A stretch of 60,319 nt of DNA from assembly GCF_900187965.1 (NCBI RefSeq), contig NZ_FZNL01000029.1, forward strand, positions 1-60,319. Reading direction: 5' to 3'. Each line of letters begins with the position of its first letter. Position 1 is the first letter of the stretch. The position numbers and the translations under genes are program-made. Under the pieces are notes generated by a model. It was given only the letters and a program-made list of their open reading frames with translations, made no database searches and was not told where the DNA came from. This DNA comes from Flavobacterium sp. ov086 (GTDB taxonomy: Bacteria > Bacteroidota > Bacteroidia > Flavobacteriales > Flavobacteriaceae). Positions 8,296 through 16,976 of the stretch are shown here, piece by piece.

Positions 8296-9645
8296 TTAAC
8301 GAATTGGAACCGGAAACACGGGTAAACTTGCGTGACCTAACTCGTCTACAGTTTGTATAGCAAAAAAGTAGTTGTCTTTAGAATATGGCATTTCGGCTTT
8401 GGTATCTTTTACAAAAAACGTTTTTTCCCAATGCGAAGAAGCCGTTTCTCTCATTAAAATCTGATAACCATAAGGTGCTTTTCCTTCCGGAGCTGTCCAG
8501 AAGAATGCAGATGAATTAGAAAGGTTTTTAACTTCTATTCCTACACTTGTTGGCGCTTTTGGTGACCATGCTAAATTGGCCAGAGTCGCTAAATTAGAAC
8601 AAGTGTTTTTTCTTAAATACTCAAAATCCATAAATTCAACTAAATCACCGTATTTAATGCCGTTTTCAGTCCTTATATCCTGATGTTGGTGATCGAAATT
8701 CTCATTCATTTCGCAAAAACGAACTGCTGTAAAGCCATTTTGACTAAACGGAGTATGATCGCCACCACGTAAAAAACGATCGTTTCTATATACTAATTTT
8801 ACTTTTAATTGATCTACGTATTGCTCCGTAACCGTTTTAATGTAACGCGCCAATAATCTCGACGGACTATCATTTTCGCGACTTGTTGCTTTACGTATTT
8901 TGGCTTCGTCTTCGGTTTCTAAAAACGGAATCGTTTCACTAAAAACCCTAATCTGAGTATTGTCTCTTAAATTAGTTCCGCTCGATAAACTGTTACCAAT
9001 CATATCATTATTAAGCATTGCCATGATATTCCAGTTCGATTCTTTTGCATTTTCAGCAAGATGACGAGCACCAATAAGCCCTTGTTCTTCACCAACTACA
9101 GCCACAAAAATAATAGTTGCAGAGAAAGATCTTTTACTCATTACTCTGGCCAATTCCAATACAGCCGCAACTCCAGAGGCGTCATCATTGGCGCCAGGAG
9201 CATCAGATTTTATATTCATGACATCAGAAACCCTTGAATCAAGATGTCCGCTTATAATAATAATACGATTATCAGTTGGGTCAGTTCCTTTAAGAGTCGC
9301 CATTACATTCCCAAGTTTACTGTCTTTGTTGATGCGTTTTCCGTCTGCCTTAACTTCAAAATAATCAATTTCAGCGGTTAATCTTCCGCCAGATTCCAAA
9401 GCATATTTATCAAATTCAGATTTTACCCATTGTTGTGCAGCGCCAATTCCTTTGGTTTTACTTTTAGTATCACTTAAAGTATGTCGTGTCCCGAAAGAAA
9501 CTAGCTTTCGAACAGTAGTTTCAAGGTTTTCGGCTTTAATTTCGGTAATCATTTTTTTTATTTCAGGATCTTCTGCAACTTGAGAAAAGGTAATTTGTGT
9601 AAAAAATACAAAAGCAAATACAGAATAAAAAAAGGTCTTTTTCAT
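8296..9645 (-). CDS. Secreted M28-family zinc aminopeptidase
   Basis: 449 residues. Signal peptide at about 1-21. The M28 catalytic domain covers about 40-350, with metal ligands recognisable at His134 (SGHLDSR), Asp154 (PGANDDASG), Glu186/Glu187 (VGEEQGLIGARHL), Asp in NNDMIG and His in GGDHTPFSQNG. A fibronectin-III-like segment ends the protein (TSVGIEVKNLSNSSAFFWTA...). The family releases N-terminal residues from peptides and needs two Zn ions. The predicted location is periplasm or outside. A TAAATTTG box on the minus strand at 9677-9670 lies about 25 bases ahead of the ATG. Confidence 0.9.
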   Translation of the reverse strand: MKKTFFYSVFAFVFFTQITFSQVAEDPEIKKMITEIKAENLETTVRKLVSFGTRHTLSDTKSKTKGIGAAQQWVKSEFDKYALESGGRLTAEIDYFEVKADGKRINKDSKLGNVMATLKGTDPTDNRIIIISGHLDSRVSDVMNIKSDAPGANDDASGVAAVLELARVMSKRSFSATIIFVAVVGEEQGLIGARHLAENAKESNWNIMAMLNNDMIGNSLSSGTNLRDNTQIRVFSETIPFLETEDEAKIRKATSRENDSPSRLLARYIKTVTEQYVDQLKVKLVYRNDRFLRGGDHTPFSQNGFTAVRFCEMNENFDHQHQDIRTENGIKYGDLVEFMDFEYLRKNTCSNLATLANLAWSPKAPTSVGIEVKNLSNSSAFFWTAPEGKAPYGYQILMRETASSHWEKTFFVKDTKAEMPYSKDNYFFAIQTVDELGHASLPVFPVPIR

Positions 9646-9738
9646 TGATTTGGGATTAATTTAGATTCTCAAATTTACTTAAAAAAAACAGAAACCTTAA
9701 AAAGATGTTTTAGCTGATTTTATCTAAAACTTTTTTCG

Positions 9739-9767
9739 TTGTACCATTTTCAAACTTCGTACATTTG
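9739..9767 (+). promoter_or_regulatory. Promoter for the CvfB-like S1 protein gene
   Basis: TTG at 9739-9741, an 18-base spacer and TACATTTG at 9760-9767 match the Bacteroidota promoter pattern. The start codon follows after 44 bases. Confidence 0.65.
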
Positions 9768-9811
9768 CACCTTAGAAACTCAGCTACTTTATAGCTTAGA
9801 ACCTCAAGAAT

Positions 9812-10672
9812 ATGATTGAAATAGGAAAATACAATACCCTTATTATACTACGTGATACCAAAGTTGGTTTGTTTTTAGGAAATCCCGAAAAAGATCCTGA
9901 AGGAATTCACGACATTTTATTACCAAATAAATACGTTCCAAATGAATTTGAAATAGGCGAGGAGCTTATTGTTTTCGTTTATCTGGACCATGAACAACGC
10001 CCGGTTGCAACTACGCTGGAACCCTATATTTTATTGAATGAATTTTCGCTTTTAAGAGTAAATTATATCAATCAGGTTGGTGCTTTTATGGATTGGGGAA
10101 TGGAAAAAGACATTCTTGTTCCGTTTAAAGAGCAAGCGCGCCCAATGGAAAAAGGAAAGCGTTACTTGGTCTACCTTTATATGGACGAAAAAACAAATCG
10201 CTTGGTTGCTTCAAGTAAATTGAACCAATTTTTAAGTAACGATCAGCTTACAGTTGAAAAAGGAGAAGAAGTTGATTTGATCGTTTCACATATTACAGAA
10301 TTGGGTATCAATGTAATCATCAATGAGCAACACAAAGGATTACTGTACAAAGACGAAGTTTATGATGACGCTATAAGAACCGGAGACAGAATGCGCGGTT
10401 ATATCAAAAACATTCGTCCTGATAATAAAATTGATGTTGCATTACAAGTACAAGGATATCAAAGTATTGAGCCAAATGCAGAAAAGATTTTAGACGAATT
10501 AAGAGCCAATCGTGGATTTTTACGACTAAATGACGCTTCACATCCTGAAGATATTAAAACGGTATTGAAAATGAGTAAAAAGACCTTTAAAAAAGCCATT
10601 GGGGCCTTATATAAAGACAAACTCATCGAAATCAAAGAAGATGGAATTTATCTGGTAAAAGAGGATAATTAA
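9812..10672 (+). CDS. S1-domain RNA-binding protein, CvfB/YitL family
   Basis: 286 residues with the CvfB layout: consecutive S1-type OB folds (about residues 1-65, 70-135 with VGAFMDWGMEKDILVPFKEQ, and 145-215 with ELGINVIINEQHKGLLYKDE) and a C-terminal winged-helix domain at about 225-285 (TVLKMSKKTFKKAIGALYKD, KLIEIKEDGIYLV). The family binds RNA, and in Gram-positive bacteria it affects virulence-gene expression. Its role here is probably post-transcriptional regulation, inferred from the family only. It has its own promoter and terminator. Confidence 0.88.
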   Translation: MIEIGKYNTLIILRDTKVGLFLGNPEKDPEGIHDILLPNKYVPNEFEIGEELIVFVYLDHEQRPVATTLEPYILLNEFSLLRVNYINQVGAFMDWGMEKDILVPFKEQARPMEKGKRYLVYLYMDEKTNRLVASSKLNQFLSNDQLTVEKGEEVDLIVSHITELGINVIINEQHKGLLYKDEVYDDAIRTGDRMRGYIKNIRPDNKIDVALQVQGYQSIEPNAEKILDELRANRGFLRLNDASHPEDIKTVLKMSKKTFKKAIGALYKDKLIEIKEDGIYLVKEDN

Positions 10673-10676
10673 AAAT

Positions 10677-10709
10677 AAAAAAACTTGCTACGAACTAGCA
10701 AGTTTTTTT
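10677..10709 (+). terminator. Rho-independent terminator
   Basis: AAACTTGCTA (10681-10690) pairs with TAGCAAGTTT (10696-10705), followed by a run of T. It closes the S1 protein gene. Confidence 0.85.
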
Positions 10710-10746
10710 ATATTTTCACAATACTAAATGCAATTCATTGTAAGTT

Positions 10747-11520
10747 ATGAGAAAAACGATCTGTTTAGGTTTTATGTTTTTGATTCTGTTTTCGTGTGAA
10801 AAAAATAAAAAAGATTTAAAACTTGAATTGCTAACCAATGAGATTGTTTGCGTTGAAGATGTTTATATGAATGATTTTCGGGAAGTTTTTTATAAACCAA
10901 ATGCAGAATACGACAGCCTTTCAAAAAACATTCTTCATTATAAAATAACCAATATTTCAGATAAAAAATATTTTATAATGCTCAACGAGAATAATCTGGG
11001 AACTGTCGAGCGAGATCTTTATAGAGAAGCTTTAGGAAGAAAAGATTATACTTATAATTCGATTGGCTTTAGCATGTATAAAAAAGATTCTATTTTAGAT
11101 GGAAGTTCCACAAGGGCTGAAAATATGTGCGTCAATGGTCTTGAACTAATGAAAATTGAAGAGTTAGATACTATAGTCTCTAAGTTTTTAAGAAAGAACC
11201 GAATTTTTAGAAAATACCAGCTAGAATATGTTAATGATATCGATGAATCATTACAAGGTTATTTTCTTCAGCCTGGAGAAACAAAATATTTTACTTCAGT
11301 AATTAATTTACCTTATAGAAATAATCAAAAATGGTTTTCGAATATTGACAAGAAGAAACCAAATTTAGGTTCACTTTCTTTAAAAAGTGATTCCAGTTTT
11401 ATAAATAGAAGATTAAGTCAAGATCGAAAAAGGGAGATAAAAGAAAATGGATATATTGTATTTGACGGAACTATTTATTCAAAAAAAGTTCCGGTTAAAT
11501 TAATACGTATAAAACACTAA
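10747..11520 (+). CDS. Hypothetical lipoprotein
   Basis: 257 residues. The N-terminus MRKTICLGFMFLILFSCEKN has a typical Bacteroidota lipobox (LFSC, Cys17), so the protein should be lipid-anchored. The acidic/basic residues after the Cys do not allow a firm inner- versus outer-membrane call. The rest is soluble and beta-rich with no motif I recognise. The central IVFDGTIYSKKVPVKLIRIKH tail suggests a beta-sandwich ending. It is a single gene followed by a very strong terminator. Confidence 0.7.
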   Translation: MRKTICLGFMFLILFSCEKNKKDLKLELLTNEIVCVEDVYMNDFREVFYKPNAEYDSLSKNILHYKITNISDKKYFIMLNENNLGTVERDLYREALGRKDYTYNSIGFSMYKKDSILDGSSTRAENMCVNGLELMKIEELDTIVSKFLRKNRIFRKYQLEYVNDIDESLQGYFLQPGETKYFTSVINLPYRNNQKWFSNIDKKKPNLGSLSLKSDSSFINRRLSQDRKREIKENGYIVFDGTIYSKKVPVKLIRIKH

Positions 11521-11524
11521 AACA

Positions 11525-11561
11525 GGAAAGGCTGCTCATTACAAGCAGCCTTTCCCTTTTT
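11525..11561 (+). terminator. Strong rho-independent terminator
   Basis: A perfect 12-bp stem GGAAAGGCTGCT / AGCAGCCTTTCC with a 7-base loop, followed by CTTTTT. It ends the lipoprotein gene. Confidence 0.9.
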
Positions 11562-12219
11562 ATTCTAGTTTTAAAAAAAATTGTAATTAAAAAAAAACAG
11601 AAATAAAATAAATTCGAATCCATTCAAAAAATAATAGCTTTATAAATTTTAGAAATTACTTCCTGAAACGGTATGTCTTTAAACAATATATACATTCATA
11701 TTAAAAGCAAAAATTTAAGTTCACGGCTAGTCCATTTGGTTTGATAAAATAACTTATAGAAAGTTTTAGTTAGCATTTTTTCCTCTTTTCGTAATCAATT
11801 TGATACTAATTACTAAACAATTCTAGCGTTTAACCTTAGGTGTTACTATTTCCTTTTTGAAGTTTCAACAAATGAATAAATCATTTGCCCATTAATCACA
11901 GGTTTATGAATAAAAACCGTAAAAAAATGAGCGACAAATTTTTTAAATTTTCTCAAAAAAATCATTTTTTAGGTTAATAAATCAGTGAAAGAAAATCAAT
12001 CTTACATCAATGAAATAAAATGTATCTCATTGATTTCTAGGCTGTAAAATTAGATATTATTTTTTAAAACTAATGTTAAAAAATGTTATTTTTTGTAAGT
12101 AAATCCCAATTGTTAACATTCAAAGTAATTTTAGTACAGACTTAAACCAAATTGAGTAGGTAAAAATATAAAAATGCTTTATTTTTACACTATTATTATT
12201 TAAAATAAAACAAATAGAA
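11562..12219. other. Long AT-rich gene-free stretch upstream of menB
   Basis: About 660 bases with no open frame of protein-like composition on either strand and no RNA structure I can recognise. It contains many stop codons and A/T runs. A TAATTTTAG near 12126 could be a degenerate -7 box for menB, but no -33 box fits. An undetected small RNA is possible. Confidence 0.4.
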
Positions 12220-13053
12220 ATGGATTGGATTACTGCCAGAGAATTTGAAGATATAACCTATAAAAAATGTAATGGAGTTGCGAGAATTGCTTTTAACAGA
12301 CCAAATGTTAGAAATGCATTCCGTCCTAAAACAACTTCAGAATTATACCAGGCTTTTTATGATGCTCAGGAAGATACCTCAATTGGGGTTGTTTTACTTT
12401 CTGCCGAAGGACCGTCGACAAAAGATGGTGTATATTCTTTTTGCAGTGGAGGAGATCAAAATGCTCGCGGACATCAGGGTTATGTTGGCGAAGATGGTCA
12501 GCACCGTTTGAATATTCTTGAAGTACAGCGTCTGATTCGGTTTATGCCAAAAGTTGTCATTGCAGTTGTTCCAGGTTGGGCAGTTGGCGGCGGACATAGT
12601 TTACATGTCGTTTGCGATATGACTTTGGCAAGTAAAGAGCATGCAATCTTTAAACAAACAGATGCCGATGTAACTAGTTTTGATGGTGGTTACGGATCTG
12701 CATATTTGGCCAAAATGGTAGGACAGAAAAAAGCACGCGAAATTTTCTTTTTAGGAAGAAATTATTCAGCTCAGGAAGCTATGGACATGGGAATGGTAAA
12801 TGCCGTAATTCCTCATGACGAGCTAGAAGCTACAGCTTATGAGTGGGCACAGGAAATCCTGCAAAAATCACCAACTTCTATAAAAATGCTAAAATTCGCC
12901 ATGAATTTAACTGACGACGGAATGGTTGGACAGCAAGTTTTTGCCGGAGAAGCAACTCGTTTAGCATATATGACCGAAGAAGCTAAAGAAGGAAGAAATG
13001 CTTTCTTAGAAAAAAGAAAACCAAACTTTGGCGAAAATAAGTGGCTTCCATAA
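12220..13053 (+). CDS. menB: MenB, 1,4-dihydroxy-2-naphthoyl-CoA synthase
   Basis: 277 residues of the crotonase fold. It cyclises o-succinylbenzoyl-CoA to DHNA-CoA in menaquinone synthesis. Visible are the oxyanion-hole segments FCSGGDQ (74-80) and PGWAVGGGHSLH (118-129), the catalytic segment TDADVTSFDGGYGSAYLAK (147-165) and the C-terminal Tyr region. The Asp in QTDADV corresponds to the position where bicarbonate-dependent MenBs have Gly (QTGPKV), so this enzyme belongs to the group that uses an internal carboxylate, as in actinobacterial MenB. It is followed by menA after a 98-base repeat-bearing gap, likely the same transcript. Confidence 0.97.
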   Translation: MDWITAREFEDITYKKCNGVARIAFNRPNVRNAFRPKTTSELYQAFYDAQEDTSIGVVLLSAEGPSTKDGVYSFCSGGDQNARGHQGYVGEDGQHRLNILEVQRLIRFMPKVVIAVVPGWAVGGGHSLHVVCDMTLASKEHAIFKQTDADVTSFDGGYGSAYLAKMVGQKKAREIFFLGRNYSAQEAMDMGMVNAVIPHDELEATAYEWAQEILQKSPTSIKMLKFAMNLTDDGMVGQQVFAGEATRLAYMTEEAKEGRNAFLEKRKPNFGENKWLP

Positions 13054-13065
13054 AGAAATAAAAAT

Positions 13066-13128
13066 AGTTTCAAGTTTCAGGTTTCGAGTTGCGAGACCAA
13101 AACTTGAAACCTGAAACCTGAAACTTTT
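13066..13128. repeat. Inverted/tandem repeat of the TTTCAGGTTT type between menB and menA
   Basis: AGTTTCAAGTTTCAGGTTTC on the left is answered by AACTTGAAACCTGAAACCTG with a further CTGAAACTT unit on the right, forming a long imperfect hairpin made of a 7-8-base unit. No T-run follows, so it need not terminate transcription. Such units are scattered in Flavobacterium intergenic DNA (family knowledge). Confidence 0.65.
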
Positions 13129-13151
13129 GCACATTTAAACAAAAAAATATA

Positions 13152-14114
13152 ATGAAACATTGGATTGAAGCCGCGAGATTGCGCACATTACCTTTATCAG
13201 TTTCCGGAATTATAGTAGGAAGTATATACGCCTTATCAAACCCAACAGAAACAATCAATACACCAACAGAAGTATTTAGTTGGAAAATTTTTGGTTTCGC
13301 ATTATTAACAACGCTAGGTTTACAGGTTTTATCCAATTTTGCAAACGATTATGGAGATGGAGTAAAAGGTACCGATAACGTTGATAGAATAGGCCCAAAA
13401 AGAGCTATCCAGAGTGGTGTTATCACACCACAAGCCATGAAAAAAGCGATTATTATTACAGCTGTATTGACATTATTATCCGCTATAATTCTAATTTATT
13501 TTGCTTTTGGAGAGAGTAATTTCGGATATTCAATCTTCTTCTTATTATTAGGAATCGCTGCAATTGTTTCCGCTATTCGCTACACAGTTGGTAACTCAGC
13601 TTACGGATACAAAGGTTTAGGTGATGTATTTGTTTTCATCTTTTTCGGACTTGTAAGCACATTGGGTGTTAACTTTTTGTACTCAAAAGAAGTAGATCCA
13701 TTATTAATTCTACCGGCAATTTCTATTGGTTTATTGAGCGTTGGCGTTTTAAACCTGAATAATATGCGCGATGAAGAATCAGACAGAAAATCAGGAAAAA
13801 ACACAATCGTAGTTAAAATGGGCGGAGCAAAAGCTAAGATTTACCACTTCACATTGATTATTACAGCAATGGTTTTGGTGCTTCTTTTTGCTTTTTTAAG
13901 CGATTATAACTTCGATCAATATTTATTTATATTGGCTTTTATACCTTTAACTAAACATTTAATTACGGTCTATAAAAACCAAAATCCTAAGCTATTAGAT
14001 CCTGAATTAAAAAAACTGGCACTTAGCACATTTTTACTTTCAATATTACTAACAGTATGTATGATTTCATTGATTTCAGACATTATTGTTAACCTCTTTT
14101 TAGGAGGCAGATAA
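13152..14114 (+). CDS. menA: MenA, 1,4-dihydroxy-2-naphthoate polyprenyltransferase
   Basis: 320 residues, UbiA superfamily integral membrane enzyme with about nine hydrophobic helices. The first Asp-rich motif is NFANDYGDG (62-70) and the second is NMRDEESDRKSGKNT (about 204-218). Together they bind Mg and the polyprenyl diphosphate. It prenylates DHNA to demethylmenaquinone in the inner membrane. The N-terminus HWIEAARLRTLPLSVSGI is typical of MenA. It lies between menB and an UPF0173 gene with short gaps (98 and 30 bases), consistent with an operon. Confidence 0.95.
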   Translation: MKHWIEAARLRTLPLSVSGIIVGSIYALSNPTETINTPTEVFSWKIFGFALLTTLGLQVLSNFANDYGDGVKGTDNVDRIGPKRAIQSGVITPQAMKKAIIITAVLTLLSAIILIYFAFGESNFGYSIFFLLLGIAAIVSAIRYTVGNSAYGYKGLGDVFVFIFFGLVSTLGVNFLYSKEVDPLLILPAISIGLLSVGVLNLNNMRDEESDRKSGKNTIVVKMGGAKAKIYHFTLIITAMVLVLLFAFLSDYNFDQYLFILAFIPLTKHLITVYKNQNPKLLDPELKKLALSTFLLSILLTVCMISLISDIIVNLFLGGR

Positions 14115-14144
14115 ATTAAAGTTCAACTTTAAAATTTTACAAAA

Positions 14145-14822
14145 ATGAAAATCACATTTTACGGACACGCTTCATTAGGCATCGAAGTTGGAGGAAAACA
14201 CATTATTGTAGATCCTTTCATTACAGGAAACCCACAAGCAGCGGCAATTGATATAAATACATTAAAAGCAGATTATATTTTGCTTACACACGCACATGGC
14301 GACCATGTTCTTGACGTTGAAGCTATTGCAAAACGTACCAATGCAACAATTGTTTCAAATGCCGAAATCGCAAGTTATTACGCACAAAGAGAATTTAAGG
14401 CGCACCCAATGAATCACGGCGGAAGCTGGCAGTTTGACTTTGGAAAAGTAAAATATGTAAGCGCAATTCACTCCAGTTCTTTCCCTGATGGAAGTTACGG
14501 CGGAAATCCGGGAGGTTTTGTTATCGAAGGCGAGCACAAAAATATCTATATTGCCGGAGATACAGCATTGACAATGGATATGAAGCTAATTCCGTTGCGT
14601 ACAAAACTGGATTTGGCAATACTTCCAATCGGTAACAATTTTACAATGGATGTTGAAGACGCTATTATCGCCTCAGATTTTGTAGAATGCGATAAAATCT
14701 TAGGATATCACTTCGACACCTTTGGCTATATAGAAATCGATCACGAAGAATCAATTCGTAAATTTTTCGACAAAGGAAAAGATTTGATGCTTCTTGAAAT
14801 TGGAGAATCAATCGAATTATAA
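14145..14822 (+). CDS. UPF0173-family metal-dependent hydrolase (metallo-beta-lactamase fold)
   Basis: 225 residues, full UPF0173 length. The metal-binding signature THAHGDHV is at about 48-55. Further ligands appear in MNHGGSW, YIAGDTALTMDM and GYHFDTF. The fold binds two metals and usually hydrolyses esters, thioesters or phosphodiesters; no substrate is established for this family. It starts 30 bases after menA. A hydrolytic step acting on DHNA-CoA is needed in menaquinone synthesis, but assigning it to this protein would be guesswork. Cytosolic, no signal peptide. Confidence 0.9.
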   Translation: MKITFYGHASLGIEVGGKHIIVDPFITGNPQAAAIDINTLKADYILLTHAHGDHVLDVEAIAKRTNATIVSNAEIASYYAQREFKAHPMNHGGSWQFDFGKVKYVSAIHSSSFPDGSYGGNPGGFVIEGEHKNIYIAGDTALTMDMKLIPLRTKLDLAILPIGNNFTMDVEDAIIASDFVECDKILGYHFDTFGYIEIDHEESIRKFFDKGKDLMLLEIGESIEL

Positions 14823-14933
14823 AAAAATGGCTATTTTAAGAAGAATAATTGCCATCGTGAGCAAAGTTAAATTTGTTATCCTGAGCGAAGTCGATTGTCA
14901 TCCTGAGCGTCCCGACGCTTCGGGAGAAGGAGG

Positions 14934-15062
14934 AGCTAATTCCGCTTTCGGCTATATCTTTTTTTGAGGCAGGAAAAAAATGCCTCAAAAAAAGGATACC
15001 GCCTCAAACGAAGTTCACTGAACTCCTTTGAAAATAAATATTAAGTGAAGTAATCGGGGCTA
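14934..15062 (-). ncRNA. Flavo-1-like structured element, copy 1
   Basis: On the minus strand the order is AGCCCCGAT, a variable stretch, GGCGGTATCC, a long hairpin (TTTTTTTGAGGCA pairing with TGCCTCAAAAAAA), GATATAGCC, GAAAGCGGAA and TTAGCTCCT. The same ordered blocks occur at 28995-29056. From memory this resembles the Flavo-1 RNA motif found across Flavobacteria. The function of that motif is unknown. Beyond it, at 14878-14930, the sequence carries two TCCTGAGCG(A/T) units and a CGAAGCGTCGGGACG-type hairpin. Confidence 0.55.
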
Positions 15063-15087
15063 AAAACATCTTTACGTTTATAAAAGA

Positions 15088-15600
15088 ATGGAAGAAATTA
15101 AATTTATTTGTGAGTGTTGCGGTCAGGAACATGTAAGCTGGCCTGCATTAACATACAATTCTCCAAGTAGTTATCACAACCTTTCCGATCAGGAAAAAGA
15201 AGAAATAGCCGTAATCGATCAGGATTTTTGTGTTATAAAACATTCAGATCAGGTGGTACATCGCTTTATCAGATGCGTTTTAATTCAAAAAGTGAATGAT
15301 CATTGTGAAGATTTAGAATACGGTTTCTGGGTTTCATTAAGCGAAAAAAGCTTTGAAGATTATCTTGAAAACTTCGATAACGAAAATCATGAAACGCAAT
15401 ATTTTGGATGGCTTTCCAATTATATTGCCCAATATCAATTCTCAAACAGTATTCCAACCACAGTAGTTACCAAAAGCGGTAACGAAAGACCTGAAATTTT
15501 TCCGCATCAGGATTTTGATCATCCCTTTGTAAAAGATTATTACGAAGGAATCACAAAAGTAGAAGCCGAAGAAAGAATTAGGGAAATGTTAAAAAATTAG
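15088..15600 (+). CDS. DUF2199 family protein
   Basis: 170 residues. It begins with a metal-site-like cluster FICECCGQEHVSWPALTYNS (Cys8, Cys10, Cys11) and continues with the DUF2199 pattern: DFCVIKHSDQVVHRFIRCVL, YGFWVSLSEKSFEDYLENF, then DFDHPFVKDYYEGITKVEAEERI. Probably a small cytosolic zinc-binding protein. The function is unknown. It is transcribed in the same direction as the men genes and separated from the hydrolase gene by a structured repeat element. Confidence 0.85.
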   Translation: MEEIKFICECCGQEHVSWPALTYNSPSSYHNLSDQEKEEIAVIDQDFCVIKHSDQVVHRFIRCVLIQKVNDHCEDLEYGFWVSLSEKSFEDYLENFDNENHETQYFGWLSNYIAQYQFSNSIPTTVVTKSGNERPEIFPHQDFDHPFVKDYYEGITKVEAEERIREMLKN

Positions 15601-15641
15601 GCTTGAAATTTGTAGAAGACATTTAAACTAAATTTTATAAA

Positions 15642-16844
15642 ATGAATTTAAAAAAAGTTGCCCTATTTCTTTTAATTGGAGTTTCTTATAGTACGTATGC
15701 CCAAAAAGATGGTTATTGGGACAAAGAACGCGCCACTACAAAAGAAATTATAGTTTCTGCCCGCGACCGAATCATCCTTAAAACAGAAGATTTACCCGTT
15801 GGAACCACTGAAATTGTGTACCGAATAACACTTCTGGACGAAAACCAACAAATGGCAAATAGTTTAGTTTCAGTATTAAAATCAATTCCGGACCCAACCG
15901 GAATCAGTCAGGGATCTGCCGGAGCAGTTTTTTTAATGTCTAAAATTTCTGGAGACGATACTTGCTCTTATGCCCTTTTTACTTCAAATGATAGTGCTAA
16001 AAAGTATGTCGATGACGGAAAAACAGATAAATCCTGTTATGCTCAGGAAGAACCATTAAGTAAAGATGCAAAACGATTATCACTTGATAAATCCTCCTGT
16101 TTAGGAGATCATATAAGTACAATTTGGTTTGGTTTTCATAGTAAAAACTGGCTTCTGAATCAGAAAATAGTACTGGAAGTTGTGCCTTGGGTTGATACAA
16201 AATTAAATCGTGGCTGGAATCAGGATAACAAAAACGAAATTATAAGTCTTTGTAAAACATCGACAATGGCTCAAAAAATGGCCAATTCTGATGATTTCTG
16301 TGTTTGTATTCTCGATAAAATCATGAAACAATACCGCTACACAGAATTTCAGAAATTATTGGCAATCGAAAAAAACAAAGTTTACAAAGACTTCGGAAAC
16401 ACCTGTTATAAAGATGCAGATATTTCTAAAAACGTTTTTAATGATTTGCGAGCTCAGATTGCATCTTTAATAAAAGCACAAAAATACAACGAAGCAATTC
16501 CGAAATTAAATACAATAATAAACGACGGAAAAGCAACTGCGGTAGATTACAGCTCGATTGGATATTGCTATATTTTGACGAAACAATACGCAAAAGCGAT
16601 TAAGTTTCTTAAGGAAGGCGAAAAACTAGACGATACGGAGTTATTAGTAAAACTAAATTTAGCCCACGTTTATCTGGTTAGCGACGATTATAGCGAAGCA
16701 AAAGTTATCTATAAAAAATACCAGACTCAGAATGTTACAGATAGTTTGAGTTGGAAAGAAAAAACAAAACAAGATTTTACAGTTTTTCAAAAAGCAGGTT
16801 TACCATCAAAAGACTTCGAAAAAATTCTAAATCTTTATAATTAA
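15642..16844 (+). CDS. Secreted TPR-containing hypothetical protein
   Basis: 400 residues. Signal peptide at about 1-20 (MNLKKVALFLLIGVSYSTYA). The beta-rich N-terminal half (about 30-185) begins IIVSARDRIILKTEDLPVGT and has several Cys residues. A short Cys pair segment (FCVCILDKIMKQY) follows at about 220. Two to three TPR-like helical pairs lie at about 270-360, for example NEAIPKLNTIINDG and YCYILTKQYAKAIKFLKEGE. Probably a periplasmic scaffold protein; no enzymatic motif is visible. It lies 41 bases after the DUF2199 gene, so cotranscription is plausible. Confidence 0.72.
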   Translation: MNLKKVALFLLIGVSYSTYAQKDGYWDKERATTKEIIVSARDRIILKTEDLPVGTTEIVYRITLLDENQQMANSLVSVLKSIPDPTGISQGSAGAVFLMSKISGDDTCSYALFTSNDSAKKYVDDGKTDKSCYAQEEPLSKDAKRLSLDKSSCLGDHISTIWFGFHSKNWLLNQKIVLEVVPWVDTKLNRGWNQDNKNEIISLCKTSTMAQKMANSDDFCVCILDKIMKQYRYTEFQKLLAIEKNKVYKDFGNTCYKDADISKNVFNDLRAQIASLIKAQKYNEAIPKLNTIINDGKATAVDYSSIGYCYILTKQYAKAIKFLKEGEKLDDTELLVKLNLAHVYLVSDDYSEAKVIYKKYQTQNVTDSLSWKEKTKQDFTVFQKAGLPSKDFEKILNLYN

Positions 16845-16859
16845 TTAAAAAAAAATACG

Positions 16860-16963
16860 CCACGAATTTCACTAATCATATTGGCGGAAATAAGATTTTG
16901 ATCCAGTTTGTGTTATTTCAAATAAATCTAAATTTATTCGTAAAAATTAGTGAAATTCGTGGC
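16860..16963. repeat. Dispersed inverted repeat, copy 2 (GCCACGAATTCAC family)
   Basis: GCCACGAATTTCAC at 16860-16873 is the exact reverse complement of GTGAAATTCGTGGC at 16950-16963; the 76-base spacer is AT-rich. The right arm holds a GTG that would be in frame with menC. Confidence 0.8.
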
Positions 16964-16976
16964 AAAATATATTATT

